From NCBI GenBank assembly GCA_937899245.1, contig CALDKB010000056.1:1-64000 (forward strand): DNA of 64,000 bases, read 5' to 3'. This DNA is from an uncultured Bacteroidales bacterium (lineage in GTDB: Bacteria; Bacteroidota; Bacteroidia; Bacteroidales; ML635J-15). The first letter of the stretch is position 1. Every line of letters starts with the position of its first letter. Shown one piece after another: positions 27,901-36,144 of the stretch. The position numbers were made by a program, and so were the translations under genes. The notes beneath the pieces are model-generated. The model was given only the letters and a program-made list of their open reading frames with translations. It was not told the DNA's origin and ran no database searches.

Positions 27901-30900
27901 CAGCAACAAATGCGGCTGGTGCACTGACTATAAAGTTCACATCTGACAATAGTGTTACTAGTTCAGGTTGGGAAGCAGAGATTAGCTGCTATGTTCCTGG
28001 TCCGGAAGTGGTATTGCAAAGCTATACTCCAACAACAGCACATTTCAACTCCGCAACAGACCTTAATGTTACATTCGTAAACAACGGCGGCATAGCTACT
28101 GGCGCAAATACATCTGCAACACTTACAACAACCGACGAATATATTACCCTAAACACATCAACAGCAACACTTGGGGCAATTGCACACAATGCAACAGCAA
28201 TCGGAACATTCAACTTTACAGTTGCAGAAAATGCTCCTAATGGACATGTCGCTACATTTAACGCAGTTGTAACCGATGGTTCAAATTCGTGGAACGGTAT
28301 AATATATATAACTGTTGTTGGTCCTTCGTGCGAACCTCCTACAGGCATGCAGGTCGCCCTAAATGGCTCCGATGCTACAATAACTTGGGATACACAGTCT
28401 CTTGCTCCTTTTACAATATTTGATGATTTTGAAAGTCATACAGCATTTACGATTAACTCCCCGGGTTCGGTGGGCTGGACTTATATCGATGGTGATGCTC
28501 AAAGAACATACAGCTTTAGCAATTATAACGCTTGGACTAATGCTAACGAGCCAATGGCCTTTATTATCTTTGATCCTACCCAGATAACATATTCAGGTTC
28601 TGGTGGCGGAACATTAGCATCAAAAGCAAATGTTACTGCTCATTCTGGAAACCAATTTGCAGCTTCTGTTAGTGCTCAGAATATGGCAAACGATGACTAT
28701 ATCATTTCGCCGCAACTCAACTTTAATGAAGATTTCACTTTTTCATTCTATTATAGGGGCGGACACAGTACTTCGTATACGGAGTCGTTTGAAGTGCTTT
28801 ATTCAACAACAACAAATGACGAGTCGGCATTTACTAATTCTCTAGGTACAGAAACTGCTAATGGTGGTACCAACGTATCTTGGGCACAGAAGACCTATAC
28901 GGTTCCGTCAACAGCTAAATATGTTGCCATTCATTGTACTTCAAACGATAAGTACTATCTATGTATCGATGATATCACTATCAGTGGATATGCTCTCTCC
29001 GGTGTTGCTTCTGTAAACATATACGACAACGGAACACTTATCGCCTCTAATGTTACTGCTGGCACATATACGGCAAGCGACCTAACAGCTGGCGAACACT
29101 GCTTTAGCATTCGTGCCGTTTGTGATGACAACTCAGAATCCTTGGCATCTCAAAGTTGTGTAACAGTAACTGGTGGCCCTGCTAATTATACAATTAATGT
29201 AACTGCCGGCAATGGTGGTTCGGTAACTCCTAATGGCGCACAGTCGGTAACCGAAGGCGACAACTTCACATTTACAGCAACTGCAAACGAATGCTATCAA
29301 ATCGCTTCGGCAACGGTAGATGGAATTCCGGTACAACTGTCAAATGGGTCGTACACAATTCAAAATGTTACAGCAAACCATAATGTAAATGTAACTTTCA
29401 GCCAGATTTCGTACAATGTTACAGCTACTGCAGGCGAAGGCGGAACAATAGCAGCAGCAACAACCGCAGCATGCGGAGAAAACTTCACATTCACAGTTGA
29501 AGCGAACGCTTGCTACCAGATTGAAACCGTAACCGTAAACGGAGTTTCCGTAAATCTCAGCGGAAATACCTATACCATCAACAATGTTTCGTCCGACCAA
29601 GTTATAAATGCTACATTCTCGCAGATCTCGTACAACGTTACAGCCAATGCGGGCGAAGGCGGAACAATCGCAGCTGCAACAACCGCAACATGCGGAGAAA
29701 ACTTCACATTCACAGTTGAAGCGAACGCTTGCTACCAGATTGAAACCGTAACCGTAAACGGAGTTTCCGTAAATCTCAGCGGAAATACCTATACCATCAA
29801 CAATGTTTCGTCCGACCAGGTTATAAATGCAACATTTACTCAGCTTTCATACACAATTAATGCTACAGCAGGTAATGGCGGTTCGATTTCTGATGCGGGA
29901 ACTACTTCTGTTCTTTGTGGCAACAACAAGACATACACAATCACAGCTAATGATGGCTATATGATTTCTGATGTTATTGTAAATGGTTTAAGCGTAGGTG
30001 CTGTTCCTTCTTACACATTCAGCAATGTTAATGCTAATGGTACTATCGAAGCACGTTTCGAAGAAATCCCAGTAGGACAGGTTGTTATTAATATCAATGC
30101 TGATCCTGAAGGTGGCGAAGTTTCTCCAACTGGAACAGTAACAATAGATGAAGGTGATGATTTCACATTCACAGTTACTCCTGATAACTGCTATACAATC
30201 GGAACTGTTACAGTAAATGGTACTGCAGTATCGCTTGCTGCAAACAATTCGTACACGATTCCAAACGTTACATCCGAACAGTCGATTAACGTAACATTCA
30301 ACCAGATTGTTTACACGATTGCTGCAAGCGCTGAAAATGGCGGTACAATAACTCCTGCTGGCGATGTTGAAGTTAACTGTGGTGCAGATGCTGTATTTAC
30401 TATTACACCAGACGAAGGTTATGATATTGCCGATGTTATAGTTGACGGACAAAGCGCTATTAATGATATTGCAAGTTACCATGTCATTGGTGCAAGCGCA
30501 AGCTACACATTCAATAGTGTAACAGAAAACGGACACAGCATTGTTGCTACTTTCAGACAGATAGCAGTAGAAGAATGTAACACGGTTACTAATCTTGAAG
30601 TTTCGGTTGAGCCATACGGAAACTTGATTTCGTGGACAGCTGTCGAAAATGCAATATCATACAACATCTTCCGCAATGACGAAACAACAGCTATTGCCAA
30701 TGTCGTTTCAACAAGCTATGCTGACATGAACGGAAGTGAAGGCGATGTTTACTACATTGTTACAATATGCCAGTATGGCGAGTCAGATCCATCTGAAAGT
30801 GTTGAGGCAATAGTGACGGCTATCGAAGAATCTGTAATTTCGGCGTCCATCTATCCAAACCCAACAGCAGCACAGTTTACAATCGAATGTGACGACATGC

Positions 30901-31064
30901 AGATGGTAGAAATTTTCAATACCATTGGCCAGATGGTCGACAGAATTGAAGCAAATGGCAACGAAATCAAGGTTGATGCTTCTAACTGGACTGCTGGAAT
31001 TTACAACTTGCGTATCACGACCGTTAAATCGGACATATTGATTAAGCAATTGATTAGACAATAA
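24912..31064 (+). CDS. Gingipain-like C25 cysteine protease with PKD, CUB-like, adhesin and six repeat domains and type IX sorting signal
   Basis: A 2050-residue secreted protease. Order: signal peptide (to about residue 22); C25 propeptide (about 35-210); C25 catalytic domain (about 243-655) with His483 (YTAHG) and Cys515/516 (GVGNCC); Ig-like cap; two PKD domains (about 740-905); CUB-like domain (about 915-1035); cleaved-adhesin/MAM-like domain (about 1165-1355); six tandem repeats of about 73-80 residues with conserved Cys (about 1425-1886); Fn3-like domain; type IX sorting domain (about 1980-2050, SIYPNPTAAQF). Type IX secretion would attach it to the surface. Two repeats share 129 identical bases. 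It is larger and more elaborate than Porphyromonas gingipains; substrate preference cannot be read from sequence. Confidence 0.93.
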   Translation: MLMKRIVFLLILCCLCAVGFAQNGRIQLSPSTHKSGSLQSNTMSGFNTTFSFTSIESQLISNDKGTFSEISVDGSFPYGEVGNPSLPMVTRMVVIPQGATPTVTVNNYSETEYYLADYDINTLSAMQAPVRKDIDPTSVEYVVNRAAYEQNTYTADEIASIEYVGTIRGLRVGKLTVRPVAYNAAENSIKVYNDVDVSINFEGANAALSQDMFASTYSPAFNSVYDQFMNIGIFDFNRNSGAKNAYDDHPDLYNTPVRMLVICYSGFRNNVKLSQWLTWKLQKGYYVDIFYTDETGTTSSNIASFIRTKYNASVSAGNAYSYLIVIGDTGQVPQYGQNNIDSDIGNCAYDLGYSSIDYASNGDYFPDMFYSRISVENTTHLDNYIEKVLTYEKYEFADGGNYLNNVILVGGWDSNWTSRVARPTINYGSTNYFNSSNTTYGGFGSGTISATVSTSGSAGYSGSNNGVYNGINDGVCFLNYTAHGDKQEWYQPKLTAAQVATLTNNDKYFFGVGNCCLTGNFNNTTTSYSPGSQIGTNACFAEAMIRVPKAGAVAYVGCSPYSYWYEDFYWAVGAHSYSQGNYPSVSGSSMGAYDAMFVDEYWNSASSLLYVGNLAVEQAENSNYTTSVGAEYYFQYYHTFGDGSVMPYITKPEVNNVTVPSSIMAGATSISVNAVAGSYVAVTDNESTIYGVAVANASGVANVSLSNVPSVGNVYVVVTRQQYQPYFATVTVITPNPPVADFTGTPTTILERESVAFTSTSEYAATFLWNFGDGQTSTLANPVHTYMNPGTYTVSLRVENNLGNDSKTRTNYITVNQNTNPPVADFSADPTSVEQGGTVTFSDLSNNIPTSWSWTFEGGTPATSTEQNPTVTYSEPGDYTVTLTVTNAYGTDTETKTEYISVFYPEIIMSNETIYVCGGTYKDPSGDNDYGNNANYTQTIYPSTEGAFIRMTFSQFSLEASSGTRCYDKFYIYDGTSASGTALVNGVCGSSNPGTVTATNAAGALTIKFTSDNSVTSSGWEAEISCYVPGPEVVLQSYTPTTAHFNSATDLNVTFVNNGGIATGANTSATLTTTDEYITLNTSTATLGAIAHNATAIGTFNFTVAENAPNGHVATFNAVVTDGSNSWNGIIYITVVGPSCEPPTGMQVALNGSDATITWDTQSLAPFTIFDDFESHTAFTINSPGSVGWTYIDGDAQRTYSFSNYNAWTNANEPMAFIIFDPTQITYSGSGGGTLASKANVTAHSGNQFAASVSAQNMANDDYIISPQLNFNEDFTFSFYYRGGHSTSYTESFEVLYSTTTNDESAFTNSLGTETANGGTNVSWAQKTYTVPSTAKYVAIHCTSNDKYYLCIDDITISGYALSGVASVNIYDNGTLIASNVTAGTYTASDLTAGEHCFSIRAVCDDNSESLASQSCVTVTGGPANYTINVTAGNGGSVTPNGAQSVTEGDNFTFTATANECYQIASATVDGIPVQLSNGSYTIQNVTANHNVNVTFSQISYNVTATAGEGGTIAAATTAACGENFTFTVEANACYQIETVTVNGVSVNLSGNTYTINNVSSDQVINATFSQISYNVTANAGEGGTIAAATTATCGENFTFTVEANACYQIETVTVNGVSVNLSGNTYTINNVSSDQVINATFTQLSYTINATAGNGGSISDAGTTSVLCGNNKTYTITANDGYMISDVIVNGLSVGAVPSYTFSNVNANGTIEARFEEIPVGQVVININADPEGGEVSPTGTVTIDEGDDFTFTVTPDNCYTIGTVTVNGTAVSLAANNSYTIPNVTSEQSINVTFNQIVYTIAASAENGGTITPAGDVEVNCGADAVFTITPDEGYDIADVIVDGQSAINDIASYHVIGASASYTFNSVTENGHSIVATFRQIAVEECNTVTNLEVSVEPYGNLISWTAVENAISYNIFRNDETTAIANVVSTSYADMNGSEGDVYYIVTICQYGESDPSESVEAIVTAIEESVISASIYPNPTAAQFTIECDDMQMVEIFNTIGQMVDRIEANGNEIKVDASNWTAGIYNLRITTVKSDILIKQLIRQ
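29471..29818 (+). repeat. Exact 129-base direct repeat inside the C25 protease gene
   Basis: Bases 29471-29599 are repeated without change at 29690-29818, spaced 219 bases (73 codons) apart, within consecutive protein repeats. Neighbouring repeats are diverged, so this pair is a recent duplication or conversion. Confidence 0.93.
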
Positions 31065-31075
31065 TTTTAATTACG

Positions 31076-31106
31076 GAAAGGCAGTCGAAAGATTGCCTTT
31101 CTTTTT
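31076..31106 (+). terminator. Terminator after the C25 protease gene
   Basis: An 11-bp stem GAAAGGCAGTC / GATTGCCTTTC (one G-T pair) with a GAAA tetraloop and T5, ending 14 bases before the next ATG. Confidence 0.82.
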
Positions 31107-31119
31107 AACAACAAGCATT

Positions 31120-31551
31120 ATGAAAAAGATTTTAATAGCATTACTACTTTTTTGCGGGATGTTGTCAACATCATTAACAATCCAGGCTGAAGAACCGCAA
31201 AACATAGGATTATCACAAAATGCAGATTTGATAAAAATAGGAATTATCATTGAGACCAAGGATGCAGAAAAGTCATGGAATGCGTTTCGGTTTGCGATTG
31301 CTGCCAGAAACCAAGGCTGTGAAGTAAAAGTTTTTCTTATGGGAGAAGGCGTTGAGTGTGAAACTGTTAATGAAAAGACTTTTAATGTCGGCGAAAAGAT
31401 GAGCGAATTTGTAAAGGCAGGGGGCGAGATATTTGCATGCGGAACATGTTTGAAAAGCCGCCAAATGAATGGCACTGATGTTTGCCCAATGTCAAACATG
31501 AAAACATGTGTAGAAATTGTTTTGTGGGCAGATAAGATGCTCACATTCTAA
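31120..31551 (+). CDS. Exported DsrE-family protein, Cys-rich
   Basis: DsrE/TusD-like sulfur-relay fold with a signal peptide (MKKILIALLLFCGMLSTSLTIQA). The ATG at 31120 gives 143 residues. The Rossmann-like core is IKIGIIIETKDAEKSWNAFRFAIAA split around VKVFLMGEGVECE; the sulfur-acceptor region is GGEIFACGTCLKSR, and further Cys residues occur in DVCPMSNMKTC. Export of a DsrE-like protein places it in the periplasm or outside, unlike cytoplasmic TusBCD. Function is unknown; thiol or sulfur handling is likely. Confidence 0.82.
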   Translation: MKKILIALLLFCGMLSTSLTIQAEEPQNIGLSQNADLIKIGIIIETKDAEKSWNAFRFAIAARNQGCEVKVFLMGEGVECETVNEKTFNVGEKMSEFVKAGGEIFACGTCLKSRQMNGTDVCPMSNMKTCVEIVLWADKMLTF

Positions 31552-31595
31552 TGTAGTACTGGCTTTTGTTTTGCAGTACGTATAAAGTCATGACA

Positions 31596-31630
31596 AAAAA
31601 ATAATGGCGGTTTTTACCGCCATTATTTTT
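31596..31630. terminator. Bidirectional terminator between the DsrE and PfkB kinase genes
   Basis: Stem AAAAATAATGGCGG / CCGCCATTATTTTT, six-base loop, A and T runs on both sides, between convergent genes. Confidence 0.87.
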
Positions 31631-31669
31631 ATCAAATCTTCAAGTTTGTAGTTGGTGGTGTGCCGAACA

Positions 31670-32647
31670 CTACAATTTTGCTATTTCGTCTTTTATTCTG
31701 CCCCAGCGTTTTGTGTCCATTGTTGCACCAACAACTTCAATAACATTTCCGGCAAGAATATTACCTGCTTTGACGCATTTGTCAAGTGTCCATCCGTTTA
31801 CTAGTCCATAGATGAAACCTGCTGCGAAATTGTCGCCTGCCGCAGTTGTATCAACACGTTTTGCTGGAAATTCCGGTTCGCAGTCCTTGTAGTTGCCACG
31901 TTTTACCCATGCGCCATGCTTTCCTATTTTTACTACAGCGATATCACAGATATTTGAAATCATTTCCAGTGCGGCTTCAGGATCCTTGCCGTCGGTGAAA
32001 GCAGCGGCTTCTTCCTCGTTTGCAAAAACGATATCGACATATTTTTCAATTAGATAGCGGAGAAACTCCAGATTTTCCTCAACGACATTGTAGCTAGCCA
32101 GGTCGAGTGATATTCTCAATCCGTTTTCCTTTGCAAGCGACATTGCTTTTTCTATTAGTTCATGGTTTATGATAAGGTAGCCTTCAATGTGGAGGATGTC
32201 ATAGTCCATAAATGTGGTAGAGTTGATGTCGTCTGCAGTAAGTTCGGCAGCGGCTCCTAGATAAGTTGCAAAAGTGCGTTCAGAGTCTTTGCTTACCAAT
32301 GCAACAGCACGTCCGCTGGCGGTGTCGCTTTTTATCAGTCGAGGCAAAACGCCGGTGTGCTTCATGTCGCTTGCGAAGAATTCGCCAATTTCATCGTGTC
32401 CGATTTTGCCTACATATCCTGTTCCGATTCCCATATTTGCCAAACTGCGGATGGTGTTGGCAGCCGAACCGCCACTGGCCATTGTGCGTGGGAATGTACT
32501 CGTTTCGTGTTGTATTTTTTCACTTAGTTCACTGTCAACAAGTTGCATGCTTCCTTTCGGAAGATTCAACTTTTCAAGAACCTTATCGCTGTCGATAACG
32601 GTCATAATGTCAACTAATGCGTTACCTAGTCCTATTACTTTTGCCAT
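31670..32647 (-). CDS. PfkB-family carbohydrate kinase (adenosine kinase-like)
   Basis: Ribokinase-fold kinase of 325 residues from the ATG at 32647 (MAKVIGLGNALVDIM). The N-terminal glycine motif GGSAANTIRSLANMG and the C-terminal anion-hole motif TTAAGDNFAAGF are conserved. The sequence is closest in layout to the adenosine/sugar kinase subgroup common in Bacteroidetes; the exact substrate cannot be fixed. Minus-strand TATATTTG at 32672-32665 is a good promoter box directly upstream. manA is upstream on the same strand. Confidence 0.87.
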   Translation of the reverse strand: MAKVIGLGNALVDIMTVIDSDKVLEKLNLPKGSMQLVDSELSEKIQHETSTFPRTMASGGSAANTIRSLANMGIGTGYVGKIGHDEIGEFFASDMKHTGVLPRLIKSDTASGRAVALVSKDSERTFATYLGAAAELTADDINSTTFMDYDILHIEGYLIINHELIEKAMSLAKENGLRISLDLASYNVVEENLEFLRYLIEKYVDIVFANEEEAAAFTDGKDPEAALEMISNICDIAVVKIGKHGAWVKRGNYKDCEPEFPAKRVDTTAAGDNFAAGFIYGLVNGWTLDKCVKAGNILAGNVIEVVGATMDTKRWGRIKDEIAKL

Positions 32648-32664
32648 ATCGAATAATTTTTTTG

Positions 32665-32672
32665 CAAATATA
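32665..32672 (-). promoter_or_regulatory. Promoter -7 box (TATATTTG) of the PfkB kinase
   Basis: Minus-strand TATATTTG, 17 bases before the ATG, in the short gap after manA; the kinase may have its own transcript. Confidence 0.55.
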
Positions 32673-32697
32673 GTAAATTTATAGCAGGGCAATATGC

Positions 32698-33768
32698 CTA
32701 GCACTTGTAGTTGTTAATATTGTTGATGTCGGTAGTGCTGCTTTCCATTTTGATGTTCTGCCTTTGTGCCTTGTCGATGTCAAGCTCATCGTATCTTCGC
32801 GGCTTGTTTTCTCCGAAGTCCATATAAACTTCAAGAAGTTCGGAATATACGTTGGGAATGAGTACTACGTCGGTGAGACAAGCCGGAATAAGGATGCTTT
32901 CGCCTTCGTTCAGGATTTCCTCGTTTCCTTCTGTCTTGATGGTTATCTGTCCGTGGACGCAATGGTATATTACAAACGAGTCTATGTTGCTGTAATCTTT
33001 AATTTGCGGATTCATAACTGGCAAATAGTTGACTGTGAAGTGCTTGCAGTCGATAATTGGATTCGAGTGGTCTGGTATTCTTGTGAAAGGGATAGCCGTC
33101 TTGTCGTTTTTCTTGTAGTCGATTACATCAACGGCATACTCGGTATGAAGTTCGCGGCCGCGGTTGTAGTCGTAAATTCGGTATGTAACATCCGATGTTT
33201 CCTGTATTTCTACCACAGTGGTGCCAGTGCACATACCGTGTATGCGGCCGGCAGGGATGAAGTAGAATTCACCCGGCTTTACGACATTGTATTTGAGCAG
33301 AGACTCAAGGTCGCCGCTTTCAATGTGGTCGAGAAGTTCACGTTCGTTTGTATCGCGCTTGAATCCGTCGATAATCTTTGCACCTTCTTCAGCTTCAAGA
33401 ATATACCATGCTTCAGTCTTGCCACGTGCATTGTGAAGTTCGGCTGCTGTCGCATCGTCGGGGTGCACTTGGGCAGAAAGATTGTCCTTGGCTTCAATAA
33501 TTTTCAGCAAAATTGGGAATTCGTAGCCGTATTCCTCAAAAATTCTGTCGCCGACGATTTCTTCCATGTAAACTTCAATGATTTCGTTCAGGGTGTTGCC
33601 TTTTAGAAATCCGTTTGAAATTATCGATTCATCATCAATCAGACCTGATATTTCCCAGCTTTCGCCACAGTTTTCGGGAACCTTACGGTCGTTTTTAATT
33701 TTTCTTATCTTGTCGCCACCCCAAACTTTTGCCTTGTAGATGGGTTTAAATTTTAACGGATAGAGCAT
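32698..33768 (-). CDS. manA: Mannose-6-phosphate isomerase, class I
   Basis: Interconverts mannose 6-phosphate and fructose 6-phosphate, supplying GDP-sugar and polysaccharide synthesis. It has 356 residues in the short Bacteroidota form. Zinc-site motifs are present: SAQVHPDDATAAE, the Glu in GKTEAWYIL and the His in GRIHGMCTG. The C-terminal cupin ends RRYDELDIDKAQ. It is divergent from udk across 58 bases. Confidence 0.93.
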   Translation of the reverse strand: MLYPLKFKPIYKAKVWGGDKIRKIKNDRKVPENCGESWEISGLIDDESIISNGFLKGNTLNEIIEVYMEEIVGDRIFEEYGYEFPILLKIIEAKDNLSAQVHPDDATAAELHNARGKTEAWYILEAEEGAKIIDGFKRDTNERELLDHIESGDLESLLKYNVVKPGEFYFIPAGRIHGMCTGTTVVEIQETSDVTYRIYDYNRGRELHTEYAVDVIDYKKNDKTAIPFTRIPDHSNPIIDCKHFTVNYLPVMNPQIKDYSNIDSFVIYHCVHGQITIKTEGNEEILNEGESILIPACLTDVVLIPNVYSELLEVYMDFGENKPRRYDELDIDKAQRQNIKMESSTTDINNINNYKC

Positions 33769-33784
33769 TTGTTAAAAAGTTTTG

Positions 33785-33792
33785 TAATTTTG
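33785..33792 (+). promoter_or_regulatory. Promoter -7 box (TAATTTTG) of udk
   Basis: TAATTTTG matches TAnnTTTG, 34 bases before the udk ATG in the divergent manA/udk gap. Confidence 0.55.
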
Positions 33793-33826
33793 AAATCCAA
33801 AAATAATAAAAAATTTAACACACATT

Positions 33827-34438
33827 ATGCTAGTCGTAGGAATTGCCGGAGGTTCCGGTGCAGGCAAGACAACAGTCGTAAACAAGATAACATCCCAGTT
33901 GCCGAAAGATATGGTAACTTTGGTGCCGCAGGACTCATATTATTGGGACAGCAGCCATTTGCCGATGGAAGAACGCAAGAAAATAAATTTCGACCATCCC
34001 GATGCCATTGAGTGGGAACTGCTGATTCGCCACATTAAGGAGTTGAAGGAAGGGCGTTCGGTTGACCAGCCGATTTACGCCTACATAACAAGTTCGCGTA
34101 GCAAGGAAACTCTGCTAGTAAAACCGAGCAATGTAATTATTGTTGAAGGCATTATGGTTCTCACTCAGCCCGAACTTCGCGACCTTATGGACGTGAAGGT
34201 TTACGTTGATGCCGATGCCGACGACCGCCTGTCGCGAATTCTTCGCCGCGATACCGTAGAACGTGGCCGTTCGGTAAACGATGTGCTCGAACACTATTAC
34301 GAAACCGTAAAGCCAATGCACTTGCAGTTTATCGAGCCCACAAAGCGCTATGCCGACATAATAGTCCCGAACATTGGCGACAACGATGTGGCCGTAAACC
34401 TGCTCGCAAAATTTATTAAGCAACATTTGGAAAAATAA
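33827..34438 (+). CDS. udk: Uridine kinase
   Basis: Phosphorylates uridine and cytidine in pyrimidine salvage. It has 203 residues. The Walker A is GIAGGSGAGKTT (residues 5-16); QDSYYWDSSHLP and FDHPDAIEWELL form the substrate site, and RRDTVERGR is the lid. The start ATG follows a short AT-rich leader. A REP-like repeat lies between this gene and the next one. Confidence 0.96.
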   Translation: MLVVGIAGGSGAGKTTVVNKITSQLPKDMVTLVPQDSYYWDSSHLPMEERKKINFDHPDAIEWELLIRHIKELKEGRSVDQPIYAYITSSRSKETLLVKPSNVIIVEGIMVLTQPELRDLMDVKVYVDADADDRLSRILRRDTVERGRSVNDVLEHYYETVKPMHLQFIEPTKRYADIIVPNIGDNDVAVNLLAKFIKQHLEK

Positions 34439-34444
34439 TTGATA

Positions 34445-34530
34445 CTCGCTAGCTGAGTGGAGTCGAAGTAGCGATGACGAAAGCAAACATCAAAGCAACC
34501 GACTCTTCGACTAACGCTTAGGGTGCGAAA
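34445..34530. repeat. REP-like intergenic repeat
   Basis: Contains AGTCGAAG (34461-34468) and its inverse CTTCGACT (34505-34512) with GAGTGGAGTCGAAG and CGATGACG segments. The composition resembles dispersed GTCGAAG-type repeats of Bacteroidota intergenic regions. Only one copy is in the window. Confidence 0.4.
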
Positions 34531-34571
34531 ACAGCGAAGCGAAAAACTCAGAAACTTTTAAACATTAAAAT

Positions 34572-35282
34572 ATGCAAGAAATAGACCTCAAGAACGTAAT
34601 GTTCATCGATATTGAGACCGTGCCAATGTGTGCAAACTTCAGTGATATGCCCGAAAACTTCCAGAAGTTCTGGGACAAGAAGTCTGCAAATTTCCGTGGT
34701 GAAGAAGAAACCGCCGAAGACGTTTACGAGCGAGCTGGAATTTATTCGGAATTTGGAAAGATAGTATGCATTTCGGTCGGATTTATAAATGGCGACAATT
34801 TCCGCGTAAAGTCGTTTTATGGCGACGACGAAAAGAAAATCCTGACCGGTTTTGCCGATATGCTTCGCAAGTGGGATCCGTTTGGAAACAAGATGTTGTG
34901 CGGACACAACATTAAGGAATTCGATGTCCCATACATTGCACGCCGTATGCTCGTAAACCGTATGTACGACTTGCCGAAGGCACTCGACCTTTCGGGAAAG
35001 AAGCCGTGGGAAATAAAACATATTGACACTCTTGAAATGTGGAAATTCGGTGACTATAAGAATTTTACATCTCTGGCATTGCTCACTGCACTTTTCGATA
35101 TTCCAACGCCAAAGGACGACATTGACGGTAGCGAGGTAGCCGGTGTTTACTACAACGACCACGATGTAGAGCGCATTGCTATCTACTGCGAAAAGGACGT
35201 TTTGGCTGTCGCAAATCTTATGCTACGTTTGCAGGGCAAAGAAATCTACACCTACGAGCAGATGGTAAGAGCATCCGAATAA
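34572..35282 (+). CDS. 3'-5' exonuclease related to DNA polymerase B exonuclease domain
   Basis: A 236-residue DEDDy-type nuclease: FIDIETVP (D, E), GHNIKEFDVPYIARRM (second Asp) and the Exo III region RIAIYCEKDVLAVANL with Tyr and Asp. It lacks a polymerase domain and matches the stand-alone PolB-like exonuclease group of Bacteroidota. It likely acts in repair or RNA/DNA turnover; the substrate is unknown. Confidence 0.85.
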   Translation: MQEIDLKNVMFIDIETVPMCANFSDMPENFQKFWDKKSANFRGEEETAEDVYERAGIYSEFGKIVCISVGFINGDNFRVKSFYGDDEKKILTGFADMLRKWDPFGNKMLCGHNIKEFDVPYIARRMLVNRMYDLPKALDLSGKKPWEIKHIDTLEMWKFGDYKNFTSLALLTALFDIPTPKDDIDGSEVAGVYYNDHDVERIAIYCEKDVLAVANLMLRLQGKEIYTYEQMVRASE

Positions 35283-35376
35283 ATGCACTAATGAGCTGAC
35301 CAGATAAAGGCAATATGGATTCATTCGTTAACGGTTTCCTATTCGCTTTTATTAAAATTATTTTCAACACCCAAAA

Positions 35377-35393
35377 TAAATTTGTTATATTTG
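35377..35393 (+). promoter_or_regulatory. Tandem promoter boxes of the kal/kce operon
   Basis: TAAATTTG (35377-35384) and TATATTTG (35386-35393) both match TAnnTTTG, 51-67 bases before the CoA-transferase ATG. Confidence 0.5.
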
Positions 35394-35443
35394 GGGCTGT
35401 TTTTTGAAAACTAGGTTTAAAACAATTAAATAAAATTATAACT

Positions 35444-36088
35444 ATGGATAAATACATTTCAGTAGAAAAGGCCGTATCAATGATTAAGGACGGCATGACT
35501 ATCATGGTTGGCGGATTTTTGGGTGCAGGAACTCCGCATAAAATTATCAAGGCTATCGCAGAAGCTGGTATTAAGGATTTGACAATCATCGGTAACGATA
35601 CCGCATATCCTGACAAGGGCGTTGGTATTCTTGTTGCAAACCACCAGGTAAAGAAGGTTATTGCTTCTCATGTAGGAACAAATCCTGAGACAATCAACCA
35701 GTTCAATGCTAAGGAACTCGAAATCGAATTCGTACCACAGGGAACACTTGCAGAACGCGTTCGTTGCGGTGGCGCTGGCTTGGGTGGCGTTCTTACTCCA
35801 ACAGGTCTTGGTACTGTTGTTGCTGAAGGCAAGCGCGTAATAAACGTTGACGGCAAGGACTATTTGCTCGAACTTCCGCTTCATGCTGATGTTGCTCTTC
35901 TTGGCGCTCAGGTTGGTGACGAAACTGGTAACCTTGTTTTCAAGGGAACTTGCCAGAACTTCAACCCATATATGGCTATGGCTGCTGATACTGTTATCGC
36001 AGAAATCGAAGAAATCGTTCCAGTTGGTAAAATCGCTCCAGAAGCAGTTCACGTAGAGAACATTTTCGTTGACTATATTATTAAGTAA
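35444..36088 (+). CDS. CoA-transferase subunit A (acetoacetate/butyrate type)
   Basis: Alpha subunit of a 3-oxoacid/butyrate-acetoacetate CoA-transferase, 214 residues. The CoA-transferase signature GGFLGAGTP and the segment CGGAGLGGVLTPTGLGT are intact. Beta subunits carry the catalytic Glu and are normally adjacent; none is found here. Its place before kal and kce points to lysine fermentation, where it makes CoA exchange between acetoacetate and butyryl-CoA. The reading frame uses the frequent codons GAA, AAG, GTT and CTT, as expected for a highly expressed gene. Confidence 0.88.
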   Translation: MDKYISVEKAVSMIKDGMTIMVGGFLGAGTPHKIIKAIAEAGIKDLTIIGNDTAYPDKGVGILVANHQVKKVIASHVGTNPETINQFNAKELEIEFVPQGTLAERVRCGGAGLGGVLTPTGLGTVVAEGKRVINVDGKDYLLELPLHADVALLGAQVGDETGNLVFKGTCQNFNPYMAMAADTVIAEIEEIVPVGKIAPEAVHVENIFVDYIIK

Positions 36089-36144
36089 TTTGAATGTCGA
36101 ATCATCGAATTTTCAAATCCTCGAATCATTAAATAAAAATTGAT

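Noticed and set aside
29133..30536. Long Cys-rich open frames on the minus strand opposite the C25 protease repeats
   Set aside because: They mirror the repeat codons of the plus-strand gene and lack their own promoter or family features.
29187..30570. CRISPR-like array
   Set aside because: The regular spacing comes from protein repeats with long coding units; there are no short repeats with unique spacers.
36089..36144. Regulatory repeat between the CoA-transferase and kal genes
   Set aside because: The TCGAATCATCGAAT-type sequence is common intergenic filler in this phylum and also appears before prfA.
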